Below are positions 34,209 through 41,651 of a stretch of 51,206 nucleotides of DNA, one piece after another. A program made the translations under genes and the position numbers. The stretch is from a virus: IMG/VR virus record IMGVR_UViG_3300036823_000047, positions 1 to 51,206 of that record. The stretch is one strand, 5' to 3'. Position 1 is the first letter of the stretch. The number at the start of each line of letters is the position of its first letter. Below the pieces are notes generated by a model. That model was not told the origin of the DNA and made no database searches. It was given only the letters and a program-made list of their open reading frames with translations.

Positions 34209-35736
34209 TGGCTCGCTCCTTTGGGTCCAGTAGTTGCTTCAACCAAGTCCACTTGAGTTCGATCTTGTCATTACGTGCGGCGTCAATGGTATCTCGTGCG
34301 ACGAGTACAATGATGAAGACAGCGTTCTTCTGTCCCAGACGGTGAAGACGATCCTCAGCCTGTCGATTCGCCGAGGGACTCCATGCCAGATCGAGGAAAA
34401 TGCACGTCGAAGCAGCAGTGAGGGTGATACCGACCCCGCCTGCCTTAATGGTACTGAGAAACACTCGAAGGCGTCCAGCTTGGAAGTCCTCAACATGCTG
34501 ATCACGATCCGCTTGTTTCGTGTCACCAGTAAGAACCCCAGTGGGTATGCCAGCCGCGTTAAGCCTGGCCGCCAGTAGGTTGATCGCCTGCTTGCTCTGT
34601 CCGAAAACCACGACCTGTTCATGAGTTCCCTCAATGAGTTCCATGGCCGCGTCGAGCTTGCTGCTCGGCTCGTCTAGTACAAGTTGCTGAACATCCCTGT
34701 ACATCCTTGTCCCCACCGGAAGATCTAGGTGGAGACCCTGCTGGTGGTGATGCTCTTCAATCTTACCTGCAAAGCTCTTCGCCACCTGCAGCTTGCCGTA
34801 CGCTACTGCGAACTGCTGCAAACGAACCAGCTGGCTGATCACTACTGGTGCTGCTACCGGCTGATCCTCGTTCTGTCCTACCCACGCCAGCATGGACTTC
34901 TCCATCTGGTCGTACGTCCGTCGCTGCAGTGGAAGGAGGTCTACCTCTCGCCGCTCCCAGGTCTTGTCTGGCATGTCCTTCCAGACAGCTACCTTGGTAC
35001 GTCGTACGTAGGCATTGCCCATCTGTGCGTGGACTTCGTGTTCGTGTTCGAACCCTACGATCTCGGTGTACGCACGCTTGTGCTGCTTACTGCACTCGAG
35101 ACAGAAGCCCTCGTCATGCTTCTTCTGCTTGACGTGGTAGTTGAAGAAGCCCCAGTAGCTGGTGAACTTCCTCGGCCAGAGCCAGTTCAAGACCGACCAA
35201 GCATCGTCGGGCCTATTGTCCGCCCAAGTACCACTTAGCCCCGTCTTGTAGAACGTGCGAAGCTTCTTGAAGACCTGGCTCTGTTGTGCCTTCCTGTTCT
35301 TGATGTTGTGGATCTCGTCGCCGATTACGTGGAACCAGTCCACGGCCTTGAGCTCTTCCGCCATGAACCGCAGTGATTGCCAGTGACAGATGTAGACCTG
35401 TACGCTGGGGTCCTTCAGGGCGGTCAGGAACTTGCTTCGGTTCTTGCGGTCGAGCTCAACGACCTTCAACCATGGTGCCCACGTAGCGTAGTGCTTACGC
35501 CAAGAGCCCATGACGGACGTCTGGGTAACCACCAGCGACTTGGCCTGGTAGTCGTTCTTGTACATCTGTCGCCTGTAGACATCCAGTGCGATAGCTTCGA
35601 CGGTCTTGCCAAGGCCCATGTCGTCACCGATCAGAGCCGAAGTGTCTCCATGTCCTCCCTGGCTAGCTGCCGTGACTCGCTGGTGCTCGAGTAGCTGTGC
35701 TACACACACCTTCTGGAAGTCGTACAGTTCAGGCAT
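34198..35736 (-). CDS. SNF2-type helicase/translocase
   Basis: 512 residues from the ATG at 35736, just past the upstream stop. Motif I DMGLGKT at 39-45, motif Ia VVTQTSVMGSWRKHY, motif II GDEIHNIKN (DEIH), motif III TGLSGTWADNRPDDAW, and C-terminal motifs with QVVVFGQSK, RLRVFLSTIKAGGVGITLT and AEDRLHRLGQ. Cysteines near residues 215-230 may form an inserted zinc site. It would move along double-stranded DNA. In phages such proteins remodel replication or recombination intermediates, or remove bound proteins. Confidence 0.88.
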   Translation of the reverse strand: MPELYDFQKVCVAQLLEHQRVTAASQGGHGDTSALIGDDMGLGKTVEAIALDVYRRQMYKNDYQAKSLVVTQTSVMGSWRKHYATWAPWLKVVELDRKNRSKFLTALKDPSVQVYICHWQSLRFMAEELKAVDWFHVIGDEIHNIKNRKAQQSQVFKKLRTFYKTGLSGTWADNRPDDAWSVLNWLWPRKFTSYWGFFNYHVKQKKHDEGFCLECSKQHKRAYTEIVGFEHEHEVHAQMGNAYVRRTKVAVWKDMPDKTWERREVDLLPLQRRTYDQMEKSMLAWVGQNEDQPVAAPVVISQLVRLQQFAVAYGKLQVAKSFAGKIEEHHHQQGLHLDLPVGTRMYRDVQQLVLDEPSSKLDAAMELIEGTHEQVVVFGQSKQAINLLAARLNAAGIPTGVLTGDTKQADRDQHVEDFQAGRLRVFLSTIKAGGVGITLTAASTCIFLDLAWSPSANRQAEDRLHRLGQKNAVFIIVLVARDTIDAARNDKIELKWTWLKQLLDPKERANAA

Positions 35737-35737
35737 C

Positions 35738-36121
35738 TTATCCGTCCATCCTTGAACATGCATCGCACTCGTGGCGATCGCCGTACTTTCCGATCACAAC
35801 GTCACAGAACCTCATGTTACTAGTTACCCAATAGAAGGCATCCCAATACGTCAGGAGGTGAATGTTCAGAGGACTCGGTCGCACTCCGCACAGTGCCACT
35901 GCACGAATGTACAACTTGTCATTGACCATCACCACTGTCGAGCGACCCTTGTCCAACTCGTGGATGACGCTCGCCTTCGGAACCAGACTCGTGAACCTGT
36001 CTGCCTTGATCTCCGCCTTCAGAGGTACTGCTTGACGGATCTGCAGGTTGAGTACGTATCTCAATTGTGTCAAGGACATCACCTGTCGCCCTGCAGTACC
36101 AGTGAATGTACGACTTACCAT
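35738..36121 (-). CDS. Unknown protein with C-terminal Cys pair
   Basis: 127 residues with GGAGAGGTGG upstream. Middle part has strands (SVIHELDKGRSTVVMVNDKL). C-terminal HECDACSRMDG may bind zinc with an upstream Cys. It precedes the helicase directly. No family recognised. Confidence 0.5.
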   Translation of the reverse strand: MVSRTFTGTAGRQVMSLTQLRYVLNLQIRQAVPLKAEIKADRFTSLVPKASVIHELDKGRSTVVMVNDKLYIRAVALCGVRPSPLNIHLLTYWDAFYWVTSNMRFCDVVIGKYGDRHECDACSRMDG

Positions 36122-36320
36122 TCCACCTCTCCGGTCTGAAGCCTAACAGTGCGGATTTGTAGCCGTGTCGCTGGCGGTGGTGATGGCACCATACTCCGTC
36201 CTCCTTGAGTGCATTGCCTTCACCTGTCCAGTCAGCTCCCTGATGCTTCTTCCTCCGCCTGTATATCTTCGTCGGTTCGGTTCCACTGCCCCAGTCGGAA
36301 GAACTTGTCGGCGTCGTCAA
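35919..36320 (-). CDS. Possible overlapping gene, HNH-like Cys/His start
   Basis: 133 residues by the open frame, TTG start at 36320. The central part (36121-36232) is not covered by another gene and looks natural (VWCHHHRQRHGYKSALLGF, then SYIHWYCRATGDVLDTIE). The last 60 residues are low-complexity and lie over the next gene. Either the two genes overlap by 203 bases or a frameshift joins them. Confidence 0.35.
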   Translation of the reverse strand: MTTPTSSSDWGSGTEPTKIYRRRKKHQGADWTGEGNALKEDGVWCHHHRQRHGYKSALLGFRPERWNGKSYIHWYCRATGDVLDTIEIRTQPADPSSSTSEGGDQGRQVHESGSEGERHPRVGQGSLDSGDGQ

Positions 36321-36507
36321 CGACTACCACCTTCCTCCCGCACTCGCAGGTAGACCATTCCAGTCTACGACTCCGAAGAGCTGCATAGACCTTCTGAGGA
36401 TAGATCCCTCGAAGCTTGGCATACTGGATAGGCGGCAGCTTGGTCGCCCCTTCGAGGTCGTCCTTCTTCATCTGCTCGATGAGATCGTCCAGATTGCCGC
36501 CCGTCAT
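36232..36507 (-). CDS. Small HTH-like protein with a Cys pair
   Basis: 91 residues. Helix pattern LPPIQYAKLRGIYPQKVYAA resembles a short helix-turn-helix (Xis/MerR-like), followed by LEWSTCECGRKVVVVDDADK. It may be a DNA-binding regulator. Overlaps the gene downstream. Confidence 0.5.
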   Translation of the reverse strand: MTGGNLDDLIEQMKKDDLEGATKLPPIQYAKLRGIYPQKVYAALRSRRLEWSTCECGRKVVVVDDADKFFRLGQWNRTDEDIQAEEEASGS

Positions 36508-36508
36508 A

Positions 36509-36892
36509 TCAGCTGACCTTTACCATCCGCCAGATGTTCGTAAAGTCGTCCACCACGACCAGCTCGGAGCCATCGTCGACACTCTTGATGACCGTGACGT
36601 TCATGTCGTAGATGTCCTTCGTGACCATCTTCTCCTCGGGAGGAAGAACCTTAGCAGCGATGAACTCCTGTGACGGCTCGATCAGACGCCACACGTGCTG
36701 CTGGATCCTCTCGATGGGGTTCTCGCTCCTCACGATGTCCGCCATCGCCTGGACGATCTGGGTGTGATTCCAGGTACCCTTGAAGTGCTTCTCGAGCTCC
36801 CTGAGTGTGACGATCCTGTTAGGGTAGGCGTAGAAGTACTGCACGCAGTCATTACGCAACCCCCTCTTGTATGTCGGAGCCTCTTTAGTCAT
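36509..36892 (-). CDS. Winged-helix-like DNA-binding protein
   Basis: 127 residues. The first 65 residues show a winged-helix pattern (NDCVQYFYAYPNRIVTLREL, KHFKGTWNHTQIVQAMADIV, QHVWRLIEP). The second half is strand-rich with VVVDDFTNIWRMVKV. Likely a transcriptional regulator. It is the first gene after the gap that contains control element C, which could regulate it. Confidence 0.55.
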   Translation of the reverse strand: MTKEAPTYKRGLRNDCVQYFYAYPNRIVTLRELEKHFKGTWNHTQIVQAMADIVRSENPIERIQQHVWRLIEPSQEFIAAKVLPPEEKMVTKDIYDMNVTVIKSVDDGSELVVVDDFTNIWRMVKVS

Positions 36893-36929
36893 CGTTTCCT
36901 CGTTTCAGCGGTTAGTTCGGTAGGTAGTT

Positions 36930-36960
36930 TAGACCAGTTAGTTGTTAGGTTAGACGCGAG
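36930..36960 (-). repeat. 31-base control element C
   Basis: On the minus strand: CTCGCGTCTAACCTA, then ACAACTAA, then CTGGTCTA. The first 15 bases are identical to element A (18972). No inverted arm is present here, but a related GATCGTCTAAC lies about 30 bases upstream on the same strand. It sits in the gap before the winged-helix gene. Confidence 0.7.
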
Positions 36961-37006
36961 TTCACCCATCAGTAAGACACTTGTGAGGGCTTAGTTAGAC
37001 GATCGG

Positions 37007-37333
37007 TTAGAAACTAACGTTGGGAACTTCCGCTCCGGGCTTGACCTCCCTTGATACCTGCTCCTCGAGAGCGTCGAGAACCGCCCGTCGTCGAGTAGCC
37101 GACATTGCCGTCGGGGCGAACTGCCTCTCCCGCGTCTTGATGTCGAGCTTGTCCGGGATGGTGTTGTCCGCGCGGATCTGGACGATCCAGCCTTCGGTGT
37201 GAAACTCGCAGCGTGTCTGGAGGCATTCCAGACTCACCAGTTGTCCCTCACGACCCACCGTTCGACGACTCACGACCTTGCCTGTCGTTCCATCGTTCGG
37301 GCAGCTGGATGCTTCCTCCCACGATGTACTCAC
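37007..37333 (-). CDS. Unknown protein with N-terminal zinc-ribbon-like part
   Basis: 108 residues from a GTG at 37333 with GGAGGAG upstream; this start overlaps the stop of the small membrane gene. Cysteines in ASSCPNDG and LECLQTRCEFH could bind one zinc. C-terminal half is helical and basic (SATRRRAVLDALEEQVSREV). Confidence 0.5.
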   Translation of the reverse strand: MSTSWEEASSCPNDGTTGKVVSRRTVGREGQLVSLECLQTRCEFHTEGWIVQIRADNTIPDKLDIKTRERQFAPTAMSATRRRAVLDALEEQVSREVKPGAEVPNVSF

Positions 37334-37416
37334 GACTGACTCCTCCGGAAGGCTGCGTACAGGATCGAGGCCAGGATCATCAGGATCACGATCTGCCAGA
37401 ACAAAGTCCAAGGCAT
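37330..37416 (-). CDS. 28-residue single-span membrane peptide
   Basis: MPWTLFWQIVILMILASILY then a short basic end. AAGGAG lies 7 bases before the ATG, and both ends are coupled to neighbours (start next to a TAG, GTGA at the stop), which strongly supports translation. Small phage membrane peptides of this kind often inhibit a host membrane process. Its target is unknown. Confidence 0.6.
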   Translation of the reverse strand: MPWTLFWQIVILMILASILYAAFRRSQS

Positions 37417-37917
37417 CTACTGCTCCTTCGACAACTGGATGTGATCCACGACCTTTTCCTGTAGCTCCTGGAGTCCCTTGCCGAGGTTCTCGATCGCCTC
37501 GCCGTACTGGTTGACCATGTGCACGAGGTCCTTGACCCGCTGCTCCAGGATCGCCGACTGTCCCTTCGTGGCTCGCCGACGCTCCATGATAGCCTTGAAG
37601 CCATCCTCGGTCGGCTCACAGTGAAGGATCCACTTCGACAGACCCACACCACCACCGCGACGAAGCTGCTCGATGCAGTTCTGTCCGACGAGGGCGTTTC
37701 GGATCTTCGTGTAGTACGGATTGGCGATCTCGAGCTCGGCGAAGAGCCGAGTCAGGTGGCCCTCGTAGATGTTGACCTCTACGTTGAACTCCTGCACGCC
37801 GTCCTCGACGTCACCGTTGTTCAGCGTCTCCTTGTGCGACCTCTTCAGCATCTCCTCGTACACACGCTTGGCGTGGTCGAAGAGAGCTGGAGTCACCTCT
37901 TCTGTAGTGCTACTCAC
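37417..37917 (-). CDS. Unknown protein, winged-helix-like with C-terminal coiled coil
   Basis: 166 residues. The middle (GHLTRLFAELEIANPYYTKI, then LRRGGGVGLSKWILH) reads like a winged helix. The final 50 residues are a coiled coil (LEQRVKDLVHMVNQYGEAIE), so it probably forms dimers. Possible DNA-binding regulator. Confidence 0.5.
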   Translation of the reverse strand: MSSTTEEVTPALFDHAKRVYEEMLKRSHKETLNNGDVEDGVQEFNVEVNIYEGHLTRLFAELEIANPYYTKIRNALVGQNCIEQLRRGGGVGLSKWILHCEPTEDGFKAIMERRRATKGQSAILEQRVKDLVHMVNQYGEAIENLGKGLQELQEKVVDHIQLSKEQ

Positions 37918-38107
37918 AGTCCCGCTCCAGATACTCTTTGAGGCCTACCATGGCCTTCTTGTCTGCTTCGAGCTCTGCATGGCCCTTGAGTAGCATCTCT
38001 GCATCGTCGTAGTTGACGACGCCAGTGTGCTCTTCCATGGTCTCATCCAAAGCTTCGATGACATCCGAGATGATGCGCACGCACCTCGGCTTATCGAACT
38101 CTGTCAC
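37910..38107 (-). CDS. Small acidic unknown protein
   Basis: 65 residues, all-helical and acidic (RIISDVIEALDETMEEHTGV, KGHAELEADKKAMVGLKEYL). Overlaps the downstream gene by 8 bases. No motif. Confidence 0.45.
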   Translation of the reverse strand: MTEFDKPRCVRIISDVIEALDETMEEHTGVVNYDDAEMLLKGHAELEADKKAMVGLKEYLERDCE

Positions 38108-38139
38108 TATGATACCCTAGTCTCACATAGCATGGCAGT

Positions 38140-38146
38140 GTTAAAC
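38140..38146. promoter_or_regulatory. Isolated GTTAAAC box
   Basis: GTTAAAC in the gap 38108-38221 without a CGTGTGGAG partner. It is about 33 bases upstream of the 65-residue gene on the minus strand. Confidence 0.35.
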
Positions 38147-38165
38147 CTACAACGCCTTTTGGAAA

Positions 38166-38199
38166 GGCCCGCCAATGAACGGGGGTACATTGACGGGCC
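38166..38199 (-). terminator. Hairpin terminator after the Ala/Lys-rich protein gene
   Basis: GGCCCGCCAATG/CATTGACGGGCC, 12 bases with one mismatch, 10-base loop. On the minus strand it ends in GGGCCTTTCC. Confidence 0.7.
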
Positions 38200-38221
38200 C
38201 ATCTTCCCTGCTGGGGGAAGC

Positions 38222-38779
38222 TTACTCCGCCTCGACGACCTCGGCGACCGGCTGAACGGTCTCGGTGGTCGACGCCGGCGCGTCCTTCTTGGCGGCCTTC
38301 TCGGCAGCCTTGTTGGCGGCGGCAGTCTTCTGCGCGGCGACCCGAGCGTCCTTGGCGTCCCACCACGCGAGCGCGGCCTGCGGGTCGACGACCGCAGCGC
38401 GGCCCTCGGCCTTCTCCGCCGGGAACGGGTTCTTACTCTCCGGGCCGTTGTTCTTGATGTACGAGTACACGACCTGCGGAGCGACGGTGATCTCGGCCGC
38501 CTCGGAGTTGGTCTCGCGGGCCTTGGCGGTGAGGTGCTCCGAGAGCACCTTCGCGAAGGCGACCGGGCTGACCTTGCCCTCGGGAACCGGCGGACGCGTC
38601 GACTCCTTCTTCTCCTTGGCCGGCGTCTCGTCGGTGGTCGCGGCCTGGCCGACGGTGTCCTCGCTGGTGACCTCGGGCGCAACGATCGGGGCGTCCACGT
38701 CGACGTCGCCGAAGTCAGGGGTGGTGGTTTCGGTGCTCACAGTGGTACTCTCTTTCGCTTGGGCGGTCTTTCTGGGCAT
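38222..38779 (-). CDS. HTH-like protein with long disordered arms
   Basis: 185 residues. Residues 1-65 are Thr/Glu/Asp-rich and disordered. A central ~70-residue domain (PVAFAKVLSEHLTAKARETN, APQVVYSYIKNNG, DPQAALAWWDAKDA) resembles MerR/Xis-type helix-turn-helix units. The end is Ala/Lys-rich (KTAAANKAAEKAAKKDAP), as in histone H1-like tails. G/C-rich third positions suggest high expression. It may be a nucleoid-type or regulatory DNA-binding protein. A gene of the same layout lies at 47048. Confidence 0.6.
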   Translation of the reverse strand: MPRKTAQAKESTTVSTETTTPDFGDVDVDAPIVAPEVTSEDTVGQAATTDETPAKEKKESTRPPVPEGKVSPVAFAKVLSEHLTAKARETNSEAAEITVAPQVVYSYIKNNGPESKNPFPAEKAEGRAAVVDPQAALAWWDAKDARVAAQKTAAANKAAEKAAKKDAPASTTETVQPVAEVVEAE

Positions 38780-38784
38780 GATTA

Positions 38785-38813
38785 ATTTTACATCCTTTCC
38801 TTGTCTAAGGCAA
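38785..38813 (-). promoter_or_regulatory. Promoter giving a probable leaderless mRNA
   Basis: Minus strand TTGCCT (38808-38813), 17-base spacer, TAAAAT (38785-38790). The ATG at 38779 starts six bases past the -10 box, so transcription would begin at or next to the start codon. No ribosome site lies at normal distance. Confidence 0.6.
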
Positions 38814-38842
38814 GAGGTTCATCGCATGATCTTCTAGGAATT

Positions 38843-39349
38843 TTACCGTGCGTTGTTAAGGCACGCCCAGAAGCGTCGGAGCGCTGTCGAAACCCCTCGC
38901 TCGTATTGCGTACGTTGGAAGCGCTTGTGGATGTTCTCGTACAGCTGTTCGAACATCTTCGGGTCGCTCTTGTGCAGCTTCTTGAGGTCTTGTGTCACAG
39001 CTGCCCAAGTCCACTTGTAGCCGACGCTGCAGACGCCCGAGTGTGTCCAGGTGTCCTTGTGTACGTTCTTGTCTCGCCACTCCACTACAGTGGCAAGCAG
39101 GTCCTTGTTCTCAGGCACTGTCTTCATGTTCATCTTGTACGACTGAACGACAGCCTTCATGGAAGTGTTGACCCTGAAGCAGCGAACCTCTCGGTCGATC
39201 GGGTTCTCACTGTTGTCCAGGTACTTGGTCAGCTTCTTCAGGTTCGACTCAACGCCAACATCCGTTGACCATCCACCGAACTCCTCGATGCTAGCCAGGC
39301 AGCTGAGTCGAAGTACCTGCCATTCCACGTTGTACAGAACCTCGAACAT
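38843..39349 (-). CDS. Unknown protein
   Basis: 168 residues with GAGAGGAGG upstream. Aromatic-rich N-terminus (EVLYNVEWQVLRLSCLASIE), a Lys-rich helix region and C-terminal TALRRFWACLNN. No known motif. First gene behind a good promoter. Confidence 0.5.
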   Translation of the reverse strand: MFEVLYNVEWQVLRLSCLASIEEFGGWSTDVGVESNLKKLTKYLDNSENPIDREVRCFRVNTSMKAVVQSYKMNMKTVPENKDLLATVVEWRDKNVHKDTWTHSGVCSVGYKWTWAAVTQDLKKLHKSDPKMFEQLYENIHKRFQRTQYERGVSTALRRFWACLNNAR

Positions 39350-39371
39350 TCAATTCACCTCCTCTCATTAA

Positions 39372-39402
39372 ATTATAGCAGAGGTCATGCGGTGCTTTGC
39401 AA
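39372..39402 (-). promoter_or_regulatory. Promoter for the 168-residue gene
   Basis: Minus strand TTGCAA (39397-39402) and TATAAT (39372-39377) with a 19-base spacer, about 20 bases before the ATG. Confidence 0.6.
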
Positions 39403-39412
39403 GGGATCTTTT

Positions 39413-39580
39413 TCAGGCGAAGCTGTAGTGCGAACTCCGCGTACCCTTGCCCGGCTGTGCACGCCAGTAGGCACGACGGTTGATCTCGGTCGTGGCCTCG
39501 TTGCGAAGCTCGGCAGCGATACGCTTCTGCTCACGCACCTTCTTCATGTAACCCTTGTAGCACTTACCGTTGAACCGCAT
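39413..39580 (-). CDS. Small basic unknown protein
   Basis: 55 residues with AAGGAGG upstream. Strongly basic and helical (GYMKKVREQKRIAAELRNEA, then INRRAYWRAQPGKG), so nucleic-acid binding is plausible. It lies between repeat 5 and the promoter at 39372. A plus-strand frame over the same bases has no ribosome site and reads less naturally. Confidence 0.55.
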   Translation of the reverse strand: MRFNGKCYKGYMKKVREQKRIAAELRNEATTEINRRAYWRAQPGKGTRSSHYSFA

Positions 39581-39607
39581 CTTTCCTCCTTGGAAGTGTA
39601 ACGAATG

Positions 39608-39686
39608 GCCCGTGTGGAGATGTGTGGTTTACAACAGACCTTGTTTAACTAGCGCCTGCCTTCGTCCCAACCCCTCCACACGGGCC
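39608..39686. repeat. Control repeat 5: GGCCCGTGTGGAG/CTCCACACGGGCC stem around GTTTAAC
   Basis: Perfect 13-base inverted repeat with a 53-base interior that holds CTTGTTTAAC (GTTTAAC at 39643, 32 bases after CGTGTGGAG at 39611). It lies in the gap after the surface-protein gene. Confidence 0.75.
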
Positions 39687-39720
39687 TTGTTGTCCGGTTG
39701 TGCTGTTGTCCTGGTGGATA

Positions 39721-40515
39721 CTACGCCTGGAAGCGAGTGCGACGACGCTTGACCGAGAGGCCGATGAGGATGCCTCCGAGGACCACAACGCCCCCGCCGA
39801 TGCCGGCGAAGATGGTCGACTTGCTTCCGGTGATCGCGAGTGCTCCACCGTTACTGTCGCTACCCCCTCCGACCACCGCGTGAGAAGAGCTCTTCGAGCT
39901 GGACGGCTTCGCCGAAGTACTCGGCTTCGGGCTCGCGGAGCTCGTCGACGGCGAAGGGCTCGGCTTGCAGGTGAGGTCGAACGAGTTGCCGTCGAAGTCG
40001 ACCTCGGTGACAGTCGTCTTGACCGTGCCGGGAGGGTTCGCCGTGTAGCCGACGCCGAACGAGAAGACGAGGTGTCCCTTGCTGAAGTGGTCCACGACCT
40101 TGGTCGGATCCGCGTCGTCGAAGAACTGACCGCCGGTCGACATCTCCCACTTGTCGGTCTTCGTGTTCCAGCGGAGCGTGCCGTAGCCCTTGTTGTCCTC
40201 GTTGATGACCTCGACCGAGAAGAACGAGTCCTGGTCGGGCGCCGGTGAGGCCTTGAACGTGCCGGGCTTGAGGTGCTCGACGTCCGTCTCGGCTTCGAAG
40301 TGCATGAGCTGGTTGCCCTCGAAGACGAAGCCGTCCTTGGTGGACGTGGACATGCGATCCTTCTCGTCACTGTTGACGTACCAGCCAGCAGTGTACGGCA
40401 GGGTGCACGCAGTCGGGATCGCAGTGCCGCCGTCGGGCACGTCCGCGAAGGCCGGGATAGGTGCGAACAAGGCCGCGATGGCCACGCTCGCACCCAGTGC
40501 CAGGGTTTTCTTCAC
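39721..40515 (-). CDS. Cell-wall-anchored surface protein with LAxTG sorting signal
   Basis: 264 residues, GTG start with AAAGGAT upstream. Signal peptide 1-24 (LALGASVAIAALFAPIPAFA). An extracellular beta-rich domain spans ~30-180 with two cysteines (ACTLP near residue 37, LTCKP near 178) that could form a disulfide. A Ser/Pro/Lys linker (~180-215) spans the wall. LAITG at 226-230 is followed by a hydrophobic span and KRRRTRFQA, a complete sortase signal of the class E type. Host sortase would display it on the infected cell, where superinfection exclusion, receptor masking or cell contact are possible roles. Confidence 0.8.
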   Translation of the reverse strand: MKKTLALGASVAIAALFAPIPAFADVPDGGTAIPTACTLPYTAGWYVNSDEKDRMSTSTKDGFVFEGNQLMHFEAETDVEHLKPGTFKASPAPDQDSFFSVEVINEDNKGYGTLRWNTKTDKWEMSTGGQFFDDADPTKVVDHFSKGHLVFSFGVGYTANPPGTVKTTVTEVDFDGNSFDLTCKPSPSPSTSSASPKPSTSAKPSSSKSSSHAVVGGGSDSNGGALAITGSKSTIFAGIGGGVVVLGGILIGLSVKRRRTRFQA

Positions 40516-40536
40516 TTGGGCGGATCCTTTCTAATG

Positions 40537-40553
40537 GTACGGTATGTCCGTAC
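40537..40553. other. Short palindrome upstream of the surface-protein gene
   Basis: GTACGG-TATGT-CCGTAC, six-base arms, about 20 bases upstream of the GTG at 40515. It may be an operator or the 3' trailer of the tRNA-like transcript beside it. Confidence 0.35.
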
Positions 40554-40556
40554 TCG

Positions 40557-40633
40557 TGCGCCTGAGTGGACTCGAACCACTGCTTCCCCTTGCCCCAGAC
40601 TGTAGGGCGGCTTCCTGACGGAAGCTCAGGCGA
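40557..40633 (-). tRNA. tRNA-like element 1, aberrant anticodon arm
   Basis: 77 bases on the minus strand. T arm AGTGG-TTCGAGT-CCACT and acceptor CGCCTG/CAGGCG pair perfectly; the first acceptor pair is T/C mismatched. The D arm pairs CTTC/GAAG with a short 6-base loop. The anticodon arm GCCCT-ACAGTCT-GGGGC lacks the invariant U33, so no anticodon can be named. No CCA is encoded. It may be a decayed tRNA or a tRNA mimic. Confidence 0.45.
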
Positions 40634-40684
40634 CCCCTCTATCCCATGAACGCGTAGGGTCGTTCGAATAGAGGCACTTATCCC

Positions 40685-40864
40685 TTACCTGTTCGGCCGA
40701 CCGGAGCCTCCGCCATTTGCATTGCGGTCAGGTGGGGGATCGAAGATCTGGTCTCCGTACTCTTCCAGGAGACGTGCGTTCTGTTCCGATCGAGTGGTCA
40801 TGCTGTAGAGGCCGTCGTCGTCCTTACGTACGACGAGTGACGTGGAGTTCGATGTCGTCTCCAT
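40685..40864 (-). CDS. Small unknown protein
   Basis: 59 residues if the ATG at 40864 is used (39 from 40801). Contains TTRSEQNARLLEEYGDQIFD and a Gly/Asn/Pro-rich tail. Overlaps the upstream gene by 41 bases. Start uncertain. Confidence 0.4.
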   Translation of the reverse strand: METTSNSTSLVVRKDDDGLYSMTTRSEQNARLLEEYGDQIFDPPPDRNANGGGSGRPNR

Positions 40865-41009
40865 CCGCTTCCACCTCGAAGTTGTATGCGGAGTTCGGGA
40901 GGAGCTGCCGATCGGTGTAGACGACGACCTCACGGTCGTGGTCGATGTTGATGGACTCGATCTCACCGTCACTCAGACCGACTTCCTTGAGCAGGTCGTA
41001 CAGCTTCAC
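40824..41009 (-). CDS. Small acidic unknown protein
   Basis: 61 residues. LYDLLKEVGLSDGEIESINI then strands NIDHDREVVVYTDR and NFEVEADGDDIELHV. Start overlaps the upstream stop. Family not recognised. Confidence 0.5.
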   Translation of the reverse strand: MKLYDLLKEVGLSDGEIESINIDHDREVVVYTDRQLLPNSAYNFEVEADGDDIELHVTRRT

Positions 41010-41284
41010 GCTCGCCCCACTTCCTGAACCTCGAAGGTGACCTGGATGTCGACGAGGCCGCAGCCTTCACGGAACATCTCGTCCATGATCTCCGACAGCA
41101 TCCGAACGCCGACTCGTGCCGGAACGAGGTAGTACTGGCTGTAGTTGAAGCGGTTCGAGACACGCATCATCTCACGAACCGGGGGCGGAGGTGACTTGGC
41201 CTGGACGGAGATGTTGTAGGTGGCGTCCTCTTCCCACTTGTCCTCGGGAGCTACCGGAGGTGCCGAGATCGGCTGGTCCATCAC
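41006..41284 (-). CDS. Unknown protein
   Basis: 92 residues. Pro-rich start, then NRFNYSQYYLVPARVGVRML and a C-terminal strand VDIQVTFEVQEVG. Coupled to genes on both sides (ATGA). Confidence 0.5.
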   Translation of the reverse strand: MMDQPISAPPVAPEDKWEEDATYNISVQAKSPPPPVREMMRVSNRFNYSQYYLVPARVGVRMLSEIMDEMFREGCGLVDIQVTFEVQEVGRA

Positions 41285-41631
41285 ACCTGCCTTTCGTTTT
41301 CGATGTGGTCACGCAGAGTCGTTTGGGTTCTACAGACGTTGATCGTCCAGAGGTTGTCCAGGCCGACCATGTCGAGCAGTGCTCGCCAGGTCATGCCCGA
41401 GTTCTTTACGTCCGGCTGGTGTCCGGTCACATACCAGCCCGCGATGGTCCTGATCGCAGCGTACAGGTGGACCTTCTCTTCGTTCGGGTACGTCTTGTTG
41501 AACACGATAACAGTGCCGACGGTCAGCAGCGTGTCATCTTGCGGGATGTGGCTGACTGCTTTGGCGTACCGCTCGTACAAGGAAGCCTGCTCCAAGTACC
41601 AGCTCGGCTCCAACGATTCGATTCGTGACAT
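41281..41631 (-). CDS. Unknown protein
   Basis: 116 residues. Helical start (WYLEQASLYERYAKAVSHIP), a strand pair (LLTVGTVIVFNKTY, KVHLYAAIRTIAGWYVTG), and a WRALLDMVGLDNLWTI helix. No known motif. First gene after the tRNA-like pair. Confidence 0.5.
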   Translation of the reverse strand: MSRIESLEPSWYLEQASLYERYAKAVSHIPQDDTLLTVGTVIVFNKTYPNEEKVHLYAAIRTIAGWYVTGHQPDVKNSGMTWRALLDMVGLDNLWTINVCRTQTTLRDHIENERQV

Positions 41632-41651
41632 GTTTCCTCCCTAGATTGTCA

